The translations under genes and the position numbers were made by a program. 64,000 nucleotides of DNA, taken from contig NAJO01000037.1 in assembly GCA_002077065.1 (NCBI GenBank), positions 248,001 to 312,000 on the forward strand, in the 5' to 3' direction. This document shows positions 30,715-40,235 of the stretch, in pieces. A model generated the notes under the pieces. That model did no database searches. It worked only from the letters and a program-made list of their open reading frames with translations, and was not told the origin of the DNA. The stretch comes from Cryoendolithus antarcticus. Taxonomy: Eukaryota; Ascomycota; Dothideomycetes; Cladosporiales; Cladosporiaceae. Position 1 is the stretch's first letter, and each line of letters opens with the position of its first letter.

Positions 30715-32538
30715 TCAACTCCTCCCCCACCGTCTCCAGAACTTCCACCACCCCTCCTCCCTCTGTCGTATTCCCCTCCGCTTACTCCCAACCCTCCACC
30801 AAAACAACGGCACCCCCGCCGCGATAAACCCAAACACCACCAGCGCCTGGAACGGCTTCGCAAAAATCGCCCGACTGACCAAGAACAGACTAACACAGCA
30901 AAAGACCACCGGCGTCACAATCCAGCACTTATACGGTCGCTCTAGCTCTGGCTCCTTAACCCGCAGCACAATGAGCCCGACCACAGCGCCGAAGTAGAAC
31001 AGGTAGGACGCTACGCCGTAGAATGTCGTGAGTGTCGTGAAGTCGCCGATGATGATGTAGATTGCTGTCAGCGCGGTGTTCAAGGCCATGGCGTAGATAG
31101 GCGTGTAGAAGAATCCCTGCTCATCTGCGATGAAGCGCGTGAACCTTTTAGCCCGAGCACTTCGCCGAGGAAGTCGAATCTGTGTGGAAGACGAGAGGCC
31201 GATGGTCCCGAAGAGACTCGGTATGTAGCCCTCTTTTCCGGCTGCGTAGACCAGACGGCCGGCGGTGAAGGTCGTGGCGTTCAGCGCACCGAAGCAGGAG
31301 CCGGAGACTGTGAGGGCGAGGACCAGGCTGCCGATGGGCCCGAGGACTGTGGAGCCGAAGGCTACGGCGACGGTGTTGGAGGCGTTTATTGTGGCAAGGG
31401 GGAGGACGAAGATGTAGCTTAGGTTGGCCAGTATGTATGCCAATATGACCAAGGGTAAGGATGTATGTATCGTGCGTGGAAGATCGCGAGCAGGATTCAC
31501 CATCTCGCCGACAACGTAATTTGTATTGTCCCAGCCGTCGTAGGCCCAGAGACCAGCGTATAGGGCGACGGCCCACTTTGAAGTTGAGGTGGAGGTGCCT
31601 TCGAACCAATTGGTGGTCTTCCATGTGTTTGATAGAGATTCGCGGTGGTAGGACCAGCCTGTTGCAGCAACCGTGATGCCTAGCACAGTGATGGCGAGCA
31701 ATGCGATGAACTTGAGGAACATGAATAGATCCGCGCTCCGCGCTCCAAGTCGCGTCGAGACACAGTTGAGGAGCGTGACCAGTAGCAGTCCAATCACTCC
31801 GACAGCTTTGTTGATCCACGGACTGACATCAGACGCATCTGCGCCAATGACTGCCCGCACCATGTACTCGCCAAAGATCAGCGCAATGATCGCAGCACTC
31901 CCAGGCTTGAGCACCATGACCGCGCACCAAGTGAACAGAAAGCCAGCCCACTCGCCAAATATCTTGCTAAGATATACCTGCGCTCCTCCATTGAGTGGTA
32001 TCGCGCCTCCCAGCTCAGCATAGCTCGCCGCGCCAGTCCAAGCCAACAGCCCAGCGACCACCCAGACAATCAGAGCCGCGCCAGGCGATCCCGCATTGCT
32101 GTTCACGCTCGCCGGCGACGAGAAGATCCCACTCCCAATGATCAACCCAACAACCAAACTAAGCCCGTTCAAGTACGTCAAACTCTTATTCTTCTCCAGA
32201 CTCTGCGCTCCCAGATCAAAGTTCGGCGTCAACGGCGTACCCAGCGCCGTGTACCCTGCTCCCGACGACGAAAGCGGGAACATCGCCCCCGCGAAGTCGA
32301 AAGCCGACGACACGGAGTAGCTACGGCGCACAGCATTGGGTCCTGGTCTCGCGGGGTCGGAGAAGGAGAGCTTGCGACTTGAAGGCGTGCCAGGTGGGGA
32401 GGAGGAGTCGAAGCTTGAGCGACCGCCGGAGTCGTGATTTGAAGATGCGAGGGAGGCTAGTTCGAGGGAGTCGCGGGGCGGCGCAAGAGCGCCGCCGGGG
32501 GGTTGGAGCATTGGGGGAAAGTAGGAGGGCTGTGGCAT
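30715..32538 (-). CDS. LAT-type amino-acid transporter (APC superfamily)
   Basis: The single exon encodes 607 residues. After about 115 Ser/Pro-rich cytosolic residues come roughly 12 membrane helices. The first has GLSLVVGLIIGSGIFSSP, the substrate-binding GSGIF motif of the L-type (LAT/SLC7) family, followed by AYAELG-like sequence (ASYAELGGAIPLNGG) and YDGWDNTNYVVGEMVNP, a family hallmark in helix 6 to loop 6. In fungi this group includes the methionine permease Mup1 and related neutral amino-acid carriers. Substrate cannot be assigned. The C-terminal tail is basic and Trp-rich. The first ATG of the frame is used. Divergent from the cupin gene. Confidence 0.88.
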   Translation of the reverse strand: MPQPSYFPPMLQPPGGALAPPRDSLELASLASSNHDSGGRSSFDSSSPPGTPSSRKLSFSDPARPGPNAVRRSYSVSSAFDFAGAMFPLSSSGAGYTALGTPLTPNFDLGAQSLEKNKSLTYLNGLSLVVGLIIGSGIFSSPASVNSNAGSPGAALIVWVVAGLLAWTGAASYAELGGAIPLNGGAQVYLSKIFGEWAGFLFTWCAVMVLKPGSAAIIALIFGEYMVRAVIGADASDVSPWINKAVGVIGLLLVTLLNCVSTRLGARSADLFMFLKFIALLAITVLGITVAATGWSYHRESLSNTWKTTNWFEGTSTSTSKWAVALYAGLWAYDGWDNTNYVVGEMVNPARDLPRTIHTSLPLVILAYILANLSYIFVLPLATINASNTVAVAFGSTVLGPIGSLVLALTVSGSCFGALNATTFTAGRLVYAAGKEGYIPSLFGTIGLSSSTQIRLPRRSARAKRFTRFIADEQGFFYTPIYAMALNTALTAIYIIIGDFTTLTTFYGVASYLFYFGAVVGLIVLRVKEPELERPYKCWIVTPVVFCCVSLFLVSRAIFAKPFQALVVFGFIAAGVPLFWWRVGSKRRGIRQREEGWWKFWRRWGRS

Positions 32539-33059
32539 GCCCGTGATGGCTCGATACTATCGTGTCACGGTGTCGTCCAGATGTCCAGCCATCGCCTAGC
32601 TATGCTCGCGCCGGCAATATTCGATTACTTCAATATCGACTTGTCGGTGCGGTGGGTAGGTTTGGACGTACGACCGACGTCAATCGTAACAAGCTACCGC
32701 ATCGGGTTGCCAAGGCCACCCTCGACCTCCTTTGTCCCTGCTTGAACAGACCTCGACTCCCTCTTACTAGACATCAAACGATGATGTGAGCCCGTTGATA
32801 TATAGGATCGGCACAGGATGTGTCAGGCGACATATGCCTATCACTGTGCTTTCCCAACGTAGAGCCCCTCCCAAGGCTGAATCGCCTCATGCTGAGCTGA
32901 GGTCAGCGAATCACAGCCTATGCCAACAGCTGAGCCGGGTCAGCCCATGCCACTTGGGCAGTCCACCCTACCAGTTTCGCAGCTATCATTTGTTTATCCT
33001 CTAAACTTCTTACTTCGCTGCTGGACAAGGTCGCATAGTATAGTTCGCCCTCGCTCATT
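32539..33059. other. Divergent promoter region
   Basis: About 520 bases shared upstream by the LAT transporter (minus) and the cupin gene (plus). No gene supported. Confidence 0.4.
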
Positions 33060-33954
33060 ATGTCTCTCAATCCCTTCAAACGAACAGCAACAGCCGATCT
33101 CGACGTGTTGCAACAGTACAAAGGCATTCGCACGACTCAATGGGTGAAGCCGCCGAGTGGGAAAAGTGTGCTAGAGATACAGACGACTCATACGCCACGA
33201 GAATTACAGAAGGTACCTGAAGGCAAGAATTACTTGACTCCACCGTATCACTGTAGGCCATTTGCTTGGATCGAGTTAGCAAGACAGGCATAGCTTACTG
33301 CATTTAGGGCATTGGTACCAAGACGAGTACTTCAATGTGACTGAAGGGTATGCTACAAATCCTTTCTCAACGTCACATTCCGTTCTCTACACTGGCTCTG
33401 TACATCAAGATCTCGTAGAATTGCAACGGATCGCCACTGATGTTAGACATCCAGCCGATATATCTTCACCCTCGAAGGCAAAGATACCACAGTCTCCGCC
33501 TCAGACCCGCAACCCGTTCGCATCCCCGCCACAGCCCGCCACACATTCAAAGTCGACGATACTCATGACGGCCCATGCACCGTCGAGATCAGCGCCGACG
33601 CCGTCGCTGGCTCCATCGAAGACGAGGACGTTGGCATCAACGCGAAGTTGTACGTGGGTTCTCCGTGTGCTGTGTTCGCCCACTCACTGATGCCAATGTA
33701 GCTTTCGCAACATCTACACCTACCTCGACGACTGCTACCTCCAGAACGTGGAGCCCTCACTGCCGCAGCTACTGTTGATGTTGCATAGTGCGGAGGTCAG
33801 CTTGGCGTTCCCGGGACCGGCATGGCTGATGCGGCAGGTCAGTTATGCTATCGGCGTTGTTGTTGGGCAGTGGTATGGCGGATGGTGGTTGGGATTGAAG
33901 TCCAGTTATCCTGAATATTGGAACGAGGAGCTGGAAAGCAAGAAGAGGCGGTAG
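33060..33954 (+). CDS. Cupin-fold fungal protein with membrane-associating C-terminus
   Basis: Four exons (33060-33252, 33308-33347, 33455-33649, 33702-33954) give 226 residues, all junctions in phase. The first half holds a cupin_2-type small barrel: TPPYHWHWYQDEYFNVTEG gives the His-x-His...Glu metal-type pattern, followed by GRYIFTLEGK and PQPVRIPATARHTFKV. The second half has a hydrophobic segment (WLMRQVSYAIGVVVGQWYGG). Such fungal proteins are often annotated only as cupin or RmlC-like; the activity is unknown. The second exon is only 40 bases. It is convergent with the DUF2011 gene, about 50 bases apart. Confidence 0.8.
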
Positions 33955-34002
33955 CCAGGCCACGTAATTTTGATCATTCTCTTGCTTCCTAGTCGAGCTC
34001 GC

Positions 34003-34770
34003 TCAGCCGTCATCGCTGTCAGTGCTGCTGACAGCCTCGCCATTGTCAGCATTGGCGAGACCGCCAGCGGCCTTCTTTGCCTTCTCCCTAGCCTTCTTCT
34101 TCAGCTTCTTTTCACGGTTGCGCGCCGATTTCTTCTCCCTCTCCGCTGCACCAGCATTCTCGGCTGCGTCTCGTGCAGCTCTGAGCTTCCCCAGTCTGAC
34201 TCTCTGACGAATGCGTGCTGCCTTGCTGAGCTTGCACTGCTTTGTCGACTTCGCCACCATAGCTTTTGGGTTCGACGTTTGGGCAGTAGGCATCGCTGAG
34301 GTGGGGTAGCCATGTACGTTAATGTACTGCACTTTCCATTCGTATGTGCTGCCAGGCCAGGGCGAATTTGCTAGTGCTTGGATTTGATCTGAAGTCACTG
34401 CGGCGAAATCGAGTCTGTACCGTTCCTCTTCGTTTGGCAGACGGCTAAAGTACCGACTTCGTGGTCCCTCAGGCTGCACAAACCCCGCTGTCGTAGGATC
34501 CACAGAGGGCGATCGCACGTTTACTCGCTGTGTTGGCTGAGAAGCAGCAGTGGTGGACTGCAGACTCGGCTTGGCGAACAGACGAAACTCGAGGCCTTCT
34601 TGTTCACTTTCCTGCACATCCGAGGGACTGACACCATTGGCGATCGGAGTCTCAGTGGCGATCTTGCACCGGGTCAAGGCTTTCAATCGTTGAAGTGCGA
34701 TTTCATCGGGCTCTAGATTTTGTTCTGGTGAATCTGCTCGTAGATCCGTTCGAGAGATCACACGCTCCAT
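34003..34770 (-). CDS. DUF2011 fungal protein, likely nuclear
   Basis: Single exon, 255 residues, using the ATG at 34770 (MERVISRTDL); the frame extends further upstream without an ATG. The middle contains LEFRLFAKP, RYFSRLPNEEERYRLDFAAV and NSPWPGSTYEWKVQYI, the pattern of the fungal DUF2011 family. The C-terminal 60 residues are very basic (KKSARNREKKLKKKAREKAK) and end in an acidic SSTDSDDG tail, suggesting a nuclear or nucleolar place. Function unknown. Confidence 0.7.
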   Translation of the reverse strand: MERVISRTDLRADSPEQNLEPDEIALQRLKALTRCKIATETPIANGVSPSDVQESEQEGLEFRLFAKPSLQSTTAASQPTQRVNVRSPSVDPTTAGFVQPEGPRSRYFSRLPNEEERYRLDFAAVTSDQIQALANSPWPGSTYEWKVQYINVHGYPTSAMPTAQTSNPKAMVAKSTKQCKLSKAARIRQRVRLGKLRAARDAAENAGAAEREKKSARNREKKLKKKAREKAKKAAGGLANADNGEAVSSTDSDDG

Positions 34771-35342
34771 GCTCGGAGATGAACAGTAAGCACGTAGGCG
34801 ATCGCGCAAGATCCATTCGACTTCTCGTCCTCACTAGTTCGTATCTGTGTCGAATGCGTTAGTTCGAATCGTTGAAGGTAGTTCGTCGTCGATGTGTAAT
34901 TTCTGGTAGAGTCTGTGGCTTGAGTCGTGATGAGCTGTACGCAAGGCCCTGAATATATGGGGCTACGGACAGCGTCAGCGTGCATATTTCGATCTCTCCT
35001 AAAAACTCACGCCAGCATGCACTGCATTACTAAGGTTATTCTGTTCCTCAGTCTCGCCTGTCCAACATGCTGTGCAGACTTTCAAGCTCCTCGGAAGATT
35101 TTCCAGAGTCGAGATGGAGGAAGAGAGGCACAGACATCGCATGTCCGGACTGCGCTTCCATCGAGAGCAGATGCGGATAGTATAGTCTGCAGTATGCATC
35201 TGTAGCAAGGGGTGGAGTGGAAGTCGCTTTCGCGGTCTACTTGGACCTCGAGGGGAATCCGCACTTCTAGGTATGGTCTCCAGCATTGATAGTGAGGCAC
35301 ATCACGATTGGCAGTGAGGCCGTTGAGCGATGATGTGGTCAC
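34771..35342. other. Divergent promoter region
   Basis: About 570 bases upstream of both DUF2011 (minus) and the DUF7918-type gene (plus). No gene supported. Confidence 0.35.
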
Positions 35343-36825
35343 ATGTCTTCGCGTAGGTGGTTAAGCTGCGAGCACGAGCGACGGCATTTCTCTCAGCGCA
35401 GTCTCAAGTTGCTCTTTGTTCTGTTTCCTCCGTCATCATACCTACTCGTCCATAAGAACCGCAATTGCCAGAAAAGACCGATACCGTGGTCGTTTGCAAC
35501 GGCATCGAGGTGTGTATCGCACACAAGAGCGATGGCCGGCGTTATGCTGAGTACACGTCACCTGTAGACTCACCAGCGTACACAGGCAATCCGAATGAAG
35601 TCTACATTCAGGCGCGCGAGGGCGAGCACTTTGCCGTCAGAAGGAAGGTGCTGCCGGACTTCGACTTCATGGACGTCTCGCACCTCAAGACCAACGTTAC
35701 CGTCGGGGAGCATCGGGGTGCCTTCTTTGACCACTCCAGGAAGGAGATAGAAGCCGCCGGCGAAGCTGGACATGTGAACAGCCATAGTTCATCGATCAAA
35801 TACATAGACAACAAGTGGATGCGCTGTGCCTTCACTTTCAGCGCGCTAGGACTCGGTGAGTCTTCCACATCATCACTAGACGAGTCTACTGACACGAGTG
35901 GCATAGATGAGGGACTGGACACTAGCGAGGACTGCGTCAGTCGGGGGATTGAAATCTCGGGCAGGATCACTGTTTCAGTGCAACGCGGCGGTGCGAAGTC
36001 CTTACCGACACCAAAACTACGCAGTGCCGCGAAGTGGACATCCGAGACCAGCTCTACATCGTCCAAGGACATCTTGAAGTCCGGCCTCGTCTCTCACACG
36101 ACCAAGTAGGTTTCGCACGTACGCACCATGAGTCTGGTACTGACAGCATACAGTCTCGTGCCCCTGAAACAGATCGCGCCGCCTCCAATCGCCAAAGCTT
36201 TCGAAGTTGCTTCGGGCTCGACTGGCAAGCGCATTGCTTTCATATTCCGTGCACGTTCTGCAGGTCATTGTCACAAGACCAGCTGCGCACGACATGCCTC
36301 GACTGACCATTTGCAGCGTGCTTACGTTTGCTGAAGATCGTCGACCTGGACGAAGACGAAGCACCAACGGCGCAGGACGCATCTACCAACACAATGAGCA
36401 GCATGCCTGCCGGACCAGTCACCAAGAGTCCAAAGACGGTCTTCCCGGTGTGTCCGAGCCCTTACCTCTACGTACCAGCACGCTGACCTTGCGCACATCA
36501 GGCTGTGAAAATAGAGGAAGCTGTTACTAAGAAGGAGGAACTGCAAGATACCAGGACCCTCAGCATCAAGCGCGGGCACGCCGTCGCCTTCGACGAGGAC
36601 GACATTACAATCATGAGCTCCCGTCGTGCTCCCAACATGCAGACGTCACGACAGAGCGTTCGAAACGCTGCCTCAGTCAGACAATCCAAGCTTACTGAGG
36701 CCGACCGCGAGCGCAAGAAGGCACATTTGCAGCTGCGTCGCAAGGAGATGGACTTGGAGAGGCAGGAGCTGGCACTGAGGAAGCGGGAGCTGGCGATTGA
36801 GAGGGAGGAACTGGACCTGGCATGA
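35343..36825 (+). CDS. DUF7918-type protein, intact copy of a tandem pair
   Basis: Five exons (35343-35352, 35472-36105, 36154-36263, 36317-36447, 36502-36825) join to 402 residues. The 10-base first exon is inferred from a GTAGGT donor after ATG and a CCAG acceptor, because no ATG lies near the start of exon 2. The N-terminal domain runs from NGIEVCIAHKSDGRRYAEY through GNPNEVYIQAREGEHFAV and ITVSVQRGGA to KRIAFIFRARSA, then a phase-1 intron and ACLRLLKIVDLDEDE. The tail has an acidic/Ser region and a coiled coil of (R/K)KxMDLERQELALRKRELA type, about 50 residues to the end. This matches the fungal DUF7918 layout, whose function is unknown. It aligns with the broken gene at 37265. Confidence 0.72.
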
Positions 36826-37264
36826 TCGGACACCATGCTACGCGGGAGTTGGGAGAAACTCAACCTTTTGTGACACGTCCAATGCTGTGCAGGACGTCGT
36901 GTGAGGCAGGCTCCGGTCAGTACCACTCTAGCTAAGTTCGTGGTCTCGGTCATCAAGGCACTCCCTCTGCCGTGCCAGTAGTCGATCTATAACGTCTCTG
37001 CTCAGTTCCACCGCGGACTACTGATGTACTCATGGCAGCTGGTAGACTGCTGATGTCTCCTCTAACGCACTCGCTCTCTCTCATTGGCAGTCCTCACTTC
37101 GTCATCTTGTCCATTACTTACGCCTCTACGCCCAGCTCCTGCTTTCACATGTTCCTCGTACCACGCACTTAACATGCAGCGCTCGTTACTTGATAGACTC
37201 TTCTGTATCAGTGCACTCCACCTACGACACTGCACACCTCCAGCATAGACCATAAATCGCCACG
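36826..37264. other. Intergenic between the plus-strand family members
   Basis: About 440 bases, no recognised content; likely promoter of the second copy. Confidence 0.35.
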
Positions 37265-38498
37265 ATGGTCAGCTCTCAAGGCATCGAGGTGTATGTTGTG
37301 CGGTATCGCAACCACAATACTCGATACCCAGAGTATGCGGTTCCAATGGAGTCAACGAAGTATAATGGAAACCCCAGAGAAGTCTACATCGAAGCGCTGA
37401 CCGACGATCGCTTCGCCATCATTGTCGACCTTACCGAATCCTTCAACCCGAAAGGCTGCCCAGCCTTGCAGATGATCTGTTCGGTAGACGCATCGAAGGC
37501 GGACCCCTGGACAATTTTCACGCGCTCAATGTCACAATTGAAAGAAGCTGGGCAAGGCGTGGGTCGAGCCAGCCTGAAAGGGCGTTTTGTCTTTGACCAC
37601 GAGTGCAAGAATGTCAACGGAGCCGTGGTCCGATATGGGTTTGCATTTGGTGCATTGGCAGCGGGTATGCCCAGCCTGGGCAAAGACCTCGCAACGCATG
37701 CTTACACTGCACAGATGAGACTATCGACCTGTGTAAAGAGGAAGTCGACCAAGCCGCAGAGACGTACGGCAAGATCGTCGTGGAGATATAACGCGGTAGC
37801 GCTGTGAAGAGCAAGAAAGTTCGCGGCGAGCATCACGCTCCGGATCATGAGTCTATCGGCAACATTGCGGAAGCAGCGAAGGATGTGGTCAAGGACAGCT
37901 TTGTCTCGCACACCGTCAAGTAGTATATAGGTAAATCTCTTCACTGAGTAGCCGCTGACCACGTCCAGACATATTGCATGCGAAGTCGAGGACAGACCGC
38001 CGATGAGATGGCACGAAGAGTCTAGCTGGCATGAGTGGAAAGGCGAGAGAGGCGAAGCAATAGAGTTCACGATCCGCTACAGATCGCGCGGTACGATAGA
38101 CTCCTCCGCATGCTATGGCACCCTACAGCCACTAACCAGAATCAGAGGCTCTCCAGAAATTGAACATCATACCTGCGGATCCCCCAGCACAAACTGCCAG
38201 GTCCAGAATTGAGCGCGCGGGATCCGGTCGGCAGAGTCTTCGTGACGCAACGCTGTCAGCGGATCCAGAAGATCGTGATGTTGTCCAGATCGACAATCCT
38301 GAAGCGAAAATCCCGAAGAAGGTCAAGGCGCGCAAGCGAGCCGCCCTGGAGTCTGCCACTACGAGCAGCAAGAAGAGTAAGCGCGAGGCGCTGGAGGATG
38401 AGTTGAGGGCTGTTGCGCTGGAGAGGAAGGAGCTGAGATTGAAACAGCAGTTGAGAGACTTGGAAGGTGGGGAAGGCTCGATCAAGCCTGAGAGGTGA
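37265..38498 (+). pseudogene. DUF7918-type protein, copy with an in-frame TAA
   Basis: Four exons (37265-37664, 37715-37919, 37969-38090, 38146-38498) join in phase over 360 codons, with one internal stop, TAA at 37789-37791. The intact paralog reads VSVQRGGA where this copy reads VEI-stop-RGSA, so the stop replaces a Gln; CAA to TAA is a single C to T change. Past the stop the family features persist: SFVSHTV, AIEFTIRYRSR, then EALQKLNIIPADP across a phase-1 intron with an ACTAAC branch site, and a C-terminal coiled coil (LEDELRAVALERKELRLKQQ). Survival of splice sites and frame after the stop points to a recent mutation, an allele or a base-call error. Without readthrough the product stops at about residue 158. 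Confidence 0.7.
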
Positions 38499-38839
38499 AC
38501 GGAGTGGAAGATGGCGGACATTAACTATGAACGACGGAGGGTATGTGTATGCCAGCGACACTAGATCTCACAGCCCGGCTAGCCCCTTATGAGTAGAGAA
38601 AGTGAACAACCCTTGAGACCAGCTTTGTCCCGAGGTAAGATCAGGACACATATTGTAGAGCGCGACGCTGTTGGCCGCCAGTCTCAGTGTCCCAATGCGA
38701 GCGCGCAACAGTCACTAAACAATGCTCAACTCCCCGTACTTGAAATCTGTTCTGCAGACCCCAGGCATCGCCAGCTAGCCTGCAGCGTCAGAGTATAACA
38801 CCGCCGTGACTCGCGCGCCGTGTTGCACCCAGCGATTCA
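38499..38839. other. Intergenic between convergent genes
   Basis: About 340 bases; nothing recognised. Probably 3' untranslated sequence of both neighbours. Confidence 0.35.
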
Positions 38840-39490
38840 TCATGGTATCCAACCTAAGATGGGATGCAAGTAACTTCCCGAGCTATAGCCGCCGCTCCAC
38901 GGGTTGACAGAAGTGGAAGGGTTCCATGTGTTTGGCCATCCCGTCGTATCGTAAGGGTAAGGGGTGGGATACATGTAGTCATCGTTATCTGGAACCCAGA
39001 TCTCTCGAGGTCCACCGCGTCGTCTGACTGGAGCGGGAGGCCTCCAAGGATACTCAGGAGGTGAAGGTGGTGTAATGAAGACGTTGACCGGTTGATGACT
39101 GCACTGATTCGATGAATTGCCGCCATTGTAGTTCCAGTTTTGGTTATTATTCGGTGAGAAGACTTGATTGTTGTTCGAGACCGGCGCGAAGTTGGATGCG
39201 GGATTGTAGTTGGAGCTCGGTTGGTAGTTTGAGTATGGCGCGAAGTTCGGGTATGGCATGGTCTGCGGCATCATCATGGGCGCTTGATACTGGTAGCTCG
39301 GCATCATCATCTGCGGCTGAGGCATCATGATGGGCGCCTGTGGTGACATCGCAGTGAGAAGTCCCGGGAAAGGCGCGTAGCGAGGATAAGAGGAGATCAT
39401 GCCTCCTCCAGTATATGGTATCAATTGACCAGCCATCACGTCGTTGATGTTGTTGCTGTTGCAGTTGATGCGGACCTTGTTGTTGAACAT
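38840..39490 (-). CDS. Asn/Pro/Tyr/Met-rich low-complexity protein
   Basis: The single-exon frame has 216 codons. Composition is extreme: Met/Pro/Gln runs, repeated YPNFAPYSNYQPSSNYNPAS-type units, then a Pro/Arg patch and a Gly/Tyr/Pro tail. No domain is recognised. A GTGAGT...CTCAG intron (branch CTGAC) just upstream probably lies in the 5' untranslated region. The frame also reads upstream as IVTTWDE before the ATG, so a missing first exon is possible. Prion-like composition suggests an RNA-binding or scaffold role, but this is only inference. Confidence 0.5.
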   Translation of the reverse strand: MFNNKVRINCNSNNINDVMAGQLIPYTGGGMISSYPRYAPFPGLLTAMSPQAPIMMPQPQMMMPSYQYQAPMMMPQTMPYPNFAPYSNYQPSSNYNPASNFAPVSNNNQVFSPNNNQNWNYNGGNSSNQCSHQPVNVFITPPSPPEYPWRPPAPVRRRGGPREIWVPDNDDYMYPTPYPYDTTGWPNTWNPSTSVNPWSGGYSSGSYLHPILGWIP

Positions 39491-40235
39491 CTCATCCCAG
39501 GTGGTGACGATGCTGAGACGAGGTCAGAGGTACTTCCCTGCTGTCTCCAAGCCTGAACAACTCACATTCATGGTATGGAAGGGTAGGAGGAGTCGGAAGT
39601 TGCTTGTGTAACATGCGTTCATCGAGATGGTTCTGGCGGTGAGGATGAGGAGTTCGACGATGAGGAACGGGACTTATAATACCTGCGACCGTCCGCACCG
39701 CCCGTGTGGTGTCACTCGGGCATCAACCATGACCTCTCGTCTCCACATGCACAGCCATGAACTACTCCTACCTTACCAAATCCTTATGCTCGCTGCCGCC
39801 GTGGTGTGTAAGACAAACAGGCTGAACCTAGTCAATCGCCTGGCGGTGTGCGAACTGAAGTTCGGGAGCGTCGCGTGTTGCTCGCTCCTTTGCGCAGCCT
39901 GGTATGGACATTGTTTGCTTTCTGCGGTTCCACAGCATATGTGCAACTCGGGTGTAGACCAGTGCTCAGCGTTGCTTCTGCGTGGGATCCCTGGTATCTG
40001 AGGGTCGTTGTAAGGCCAGCCGCTTCGGCGCGCCGACGAGCCTCGAACACAAATGATCATGTGACAGCCCGATATGAGATGTGCGCTGGGAAGTCGCCTT
40101 GTGAGCAAATTACCACGCGAGTGATCCATCTGCAGTGGTCCCAGTATCACCAGCTCGATTGCTTTCGTGGCACAGCCACAGCTGCACGTTCTATCCTCGA
40201 GCAGGGCACACAGGCTCATAGCAATCTTTCACATT
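39491..40235. other. Intergenic
   Basis: About 745 bases: upstream leader of the low-complexity gene and the 3' side of CTF4. No recognisable frame. Confidence 0.35.
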
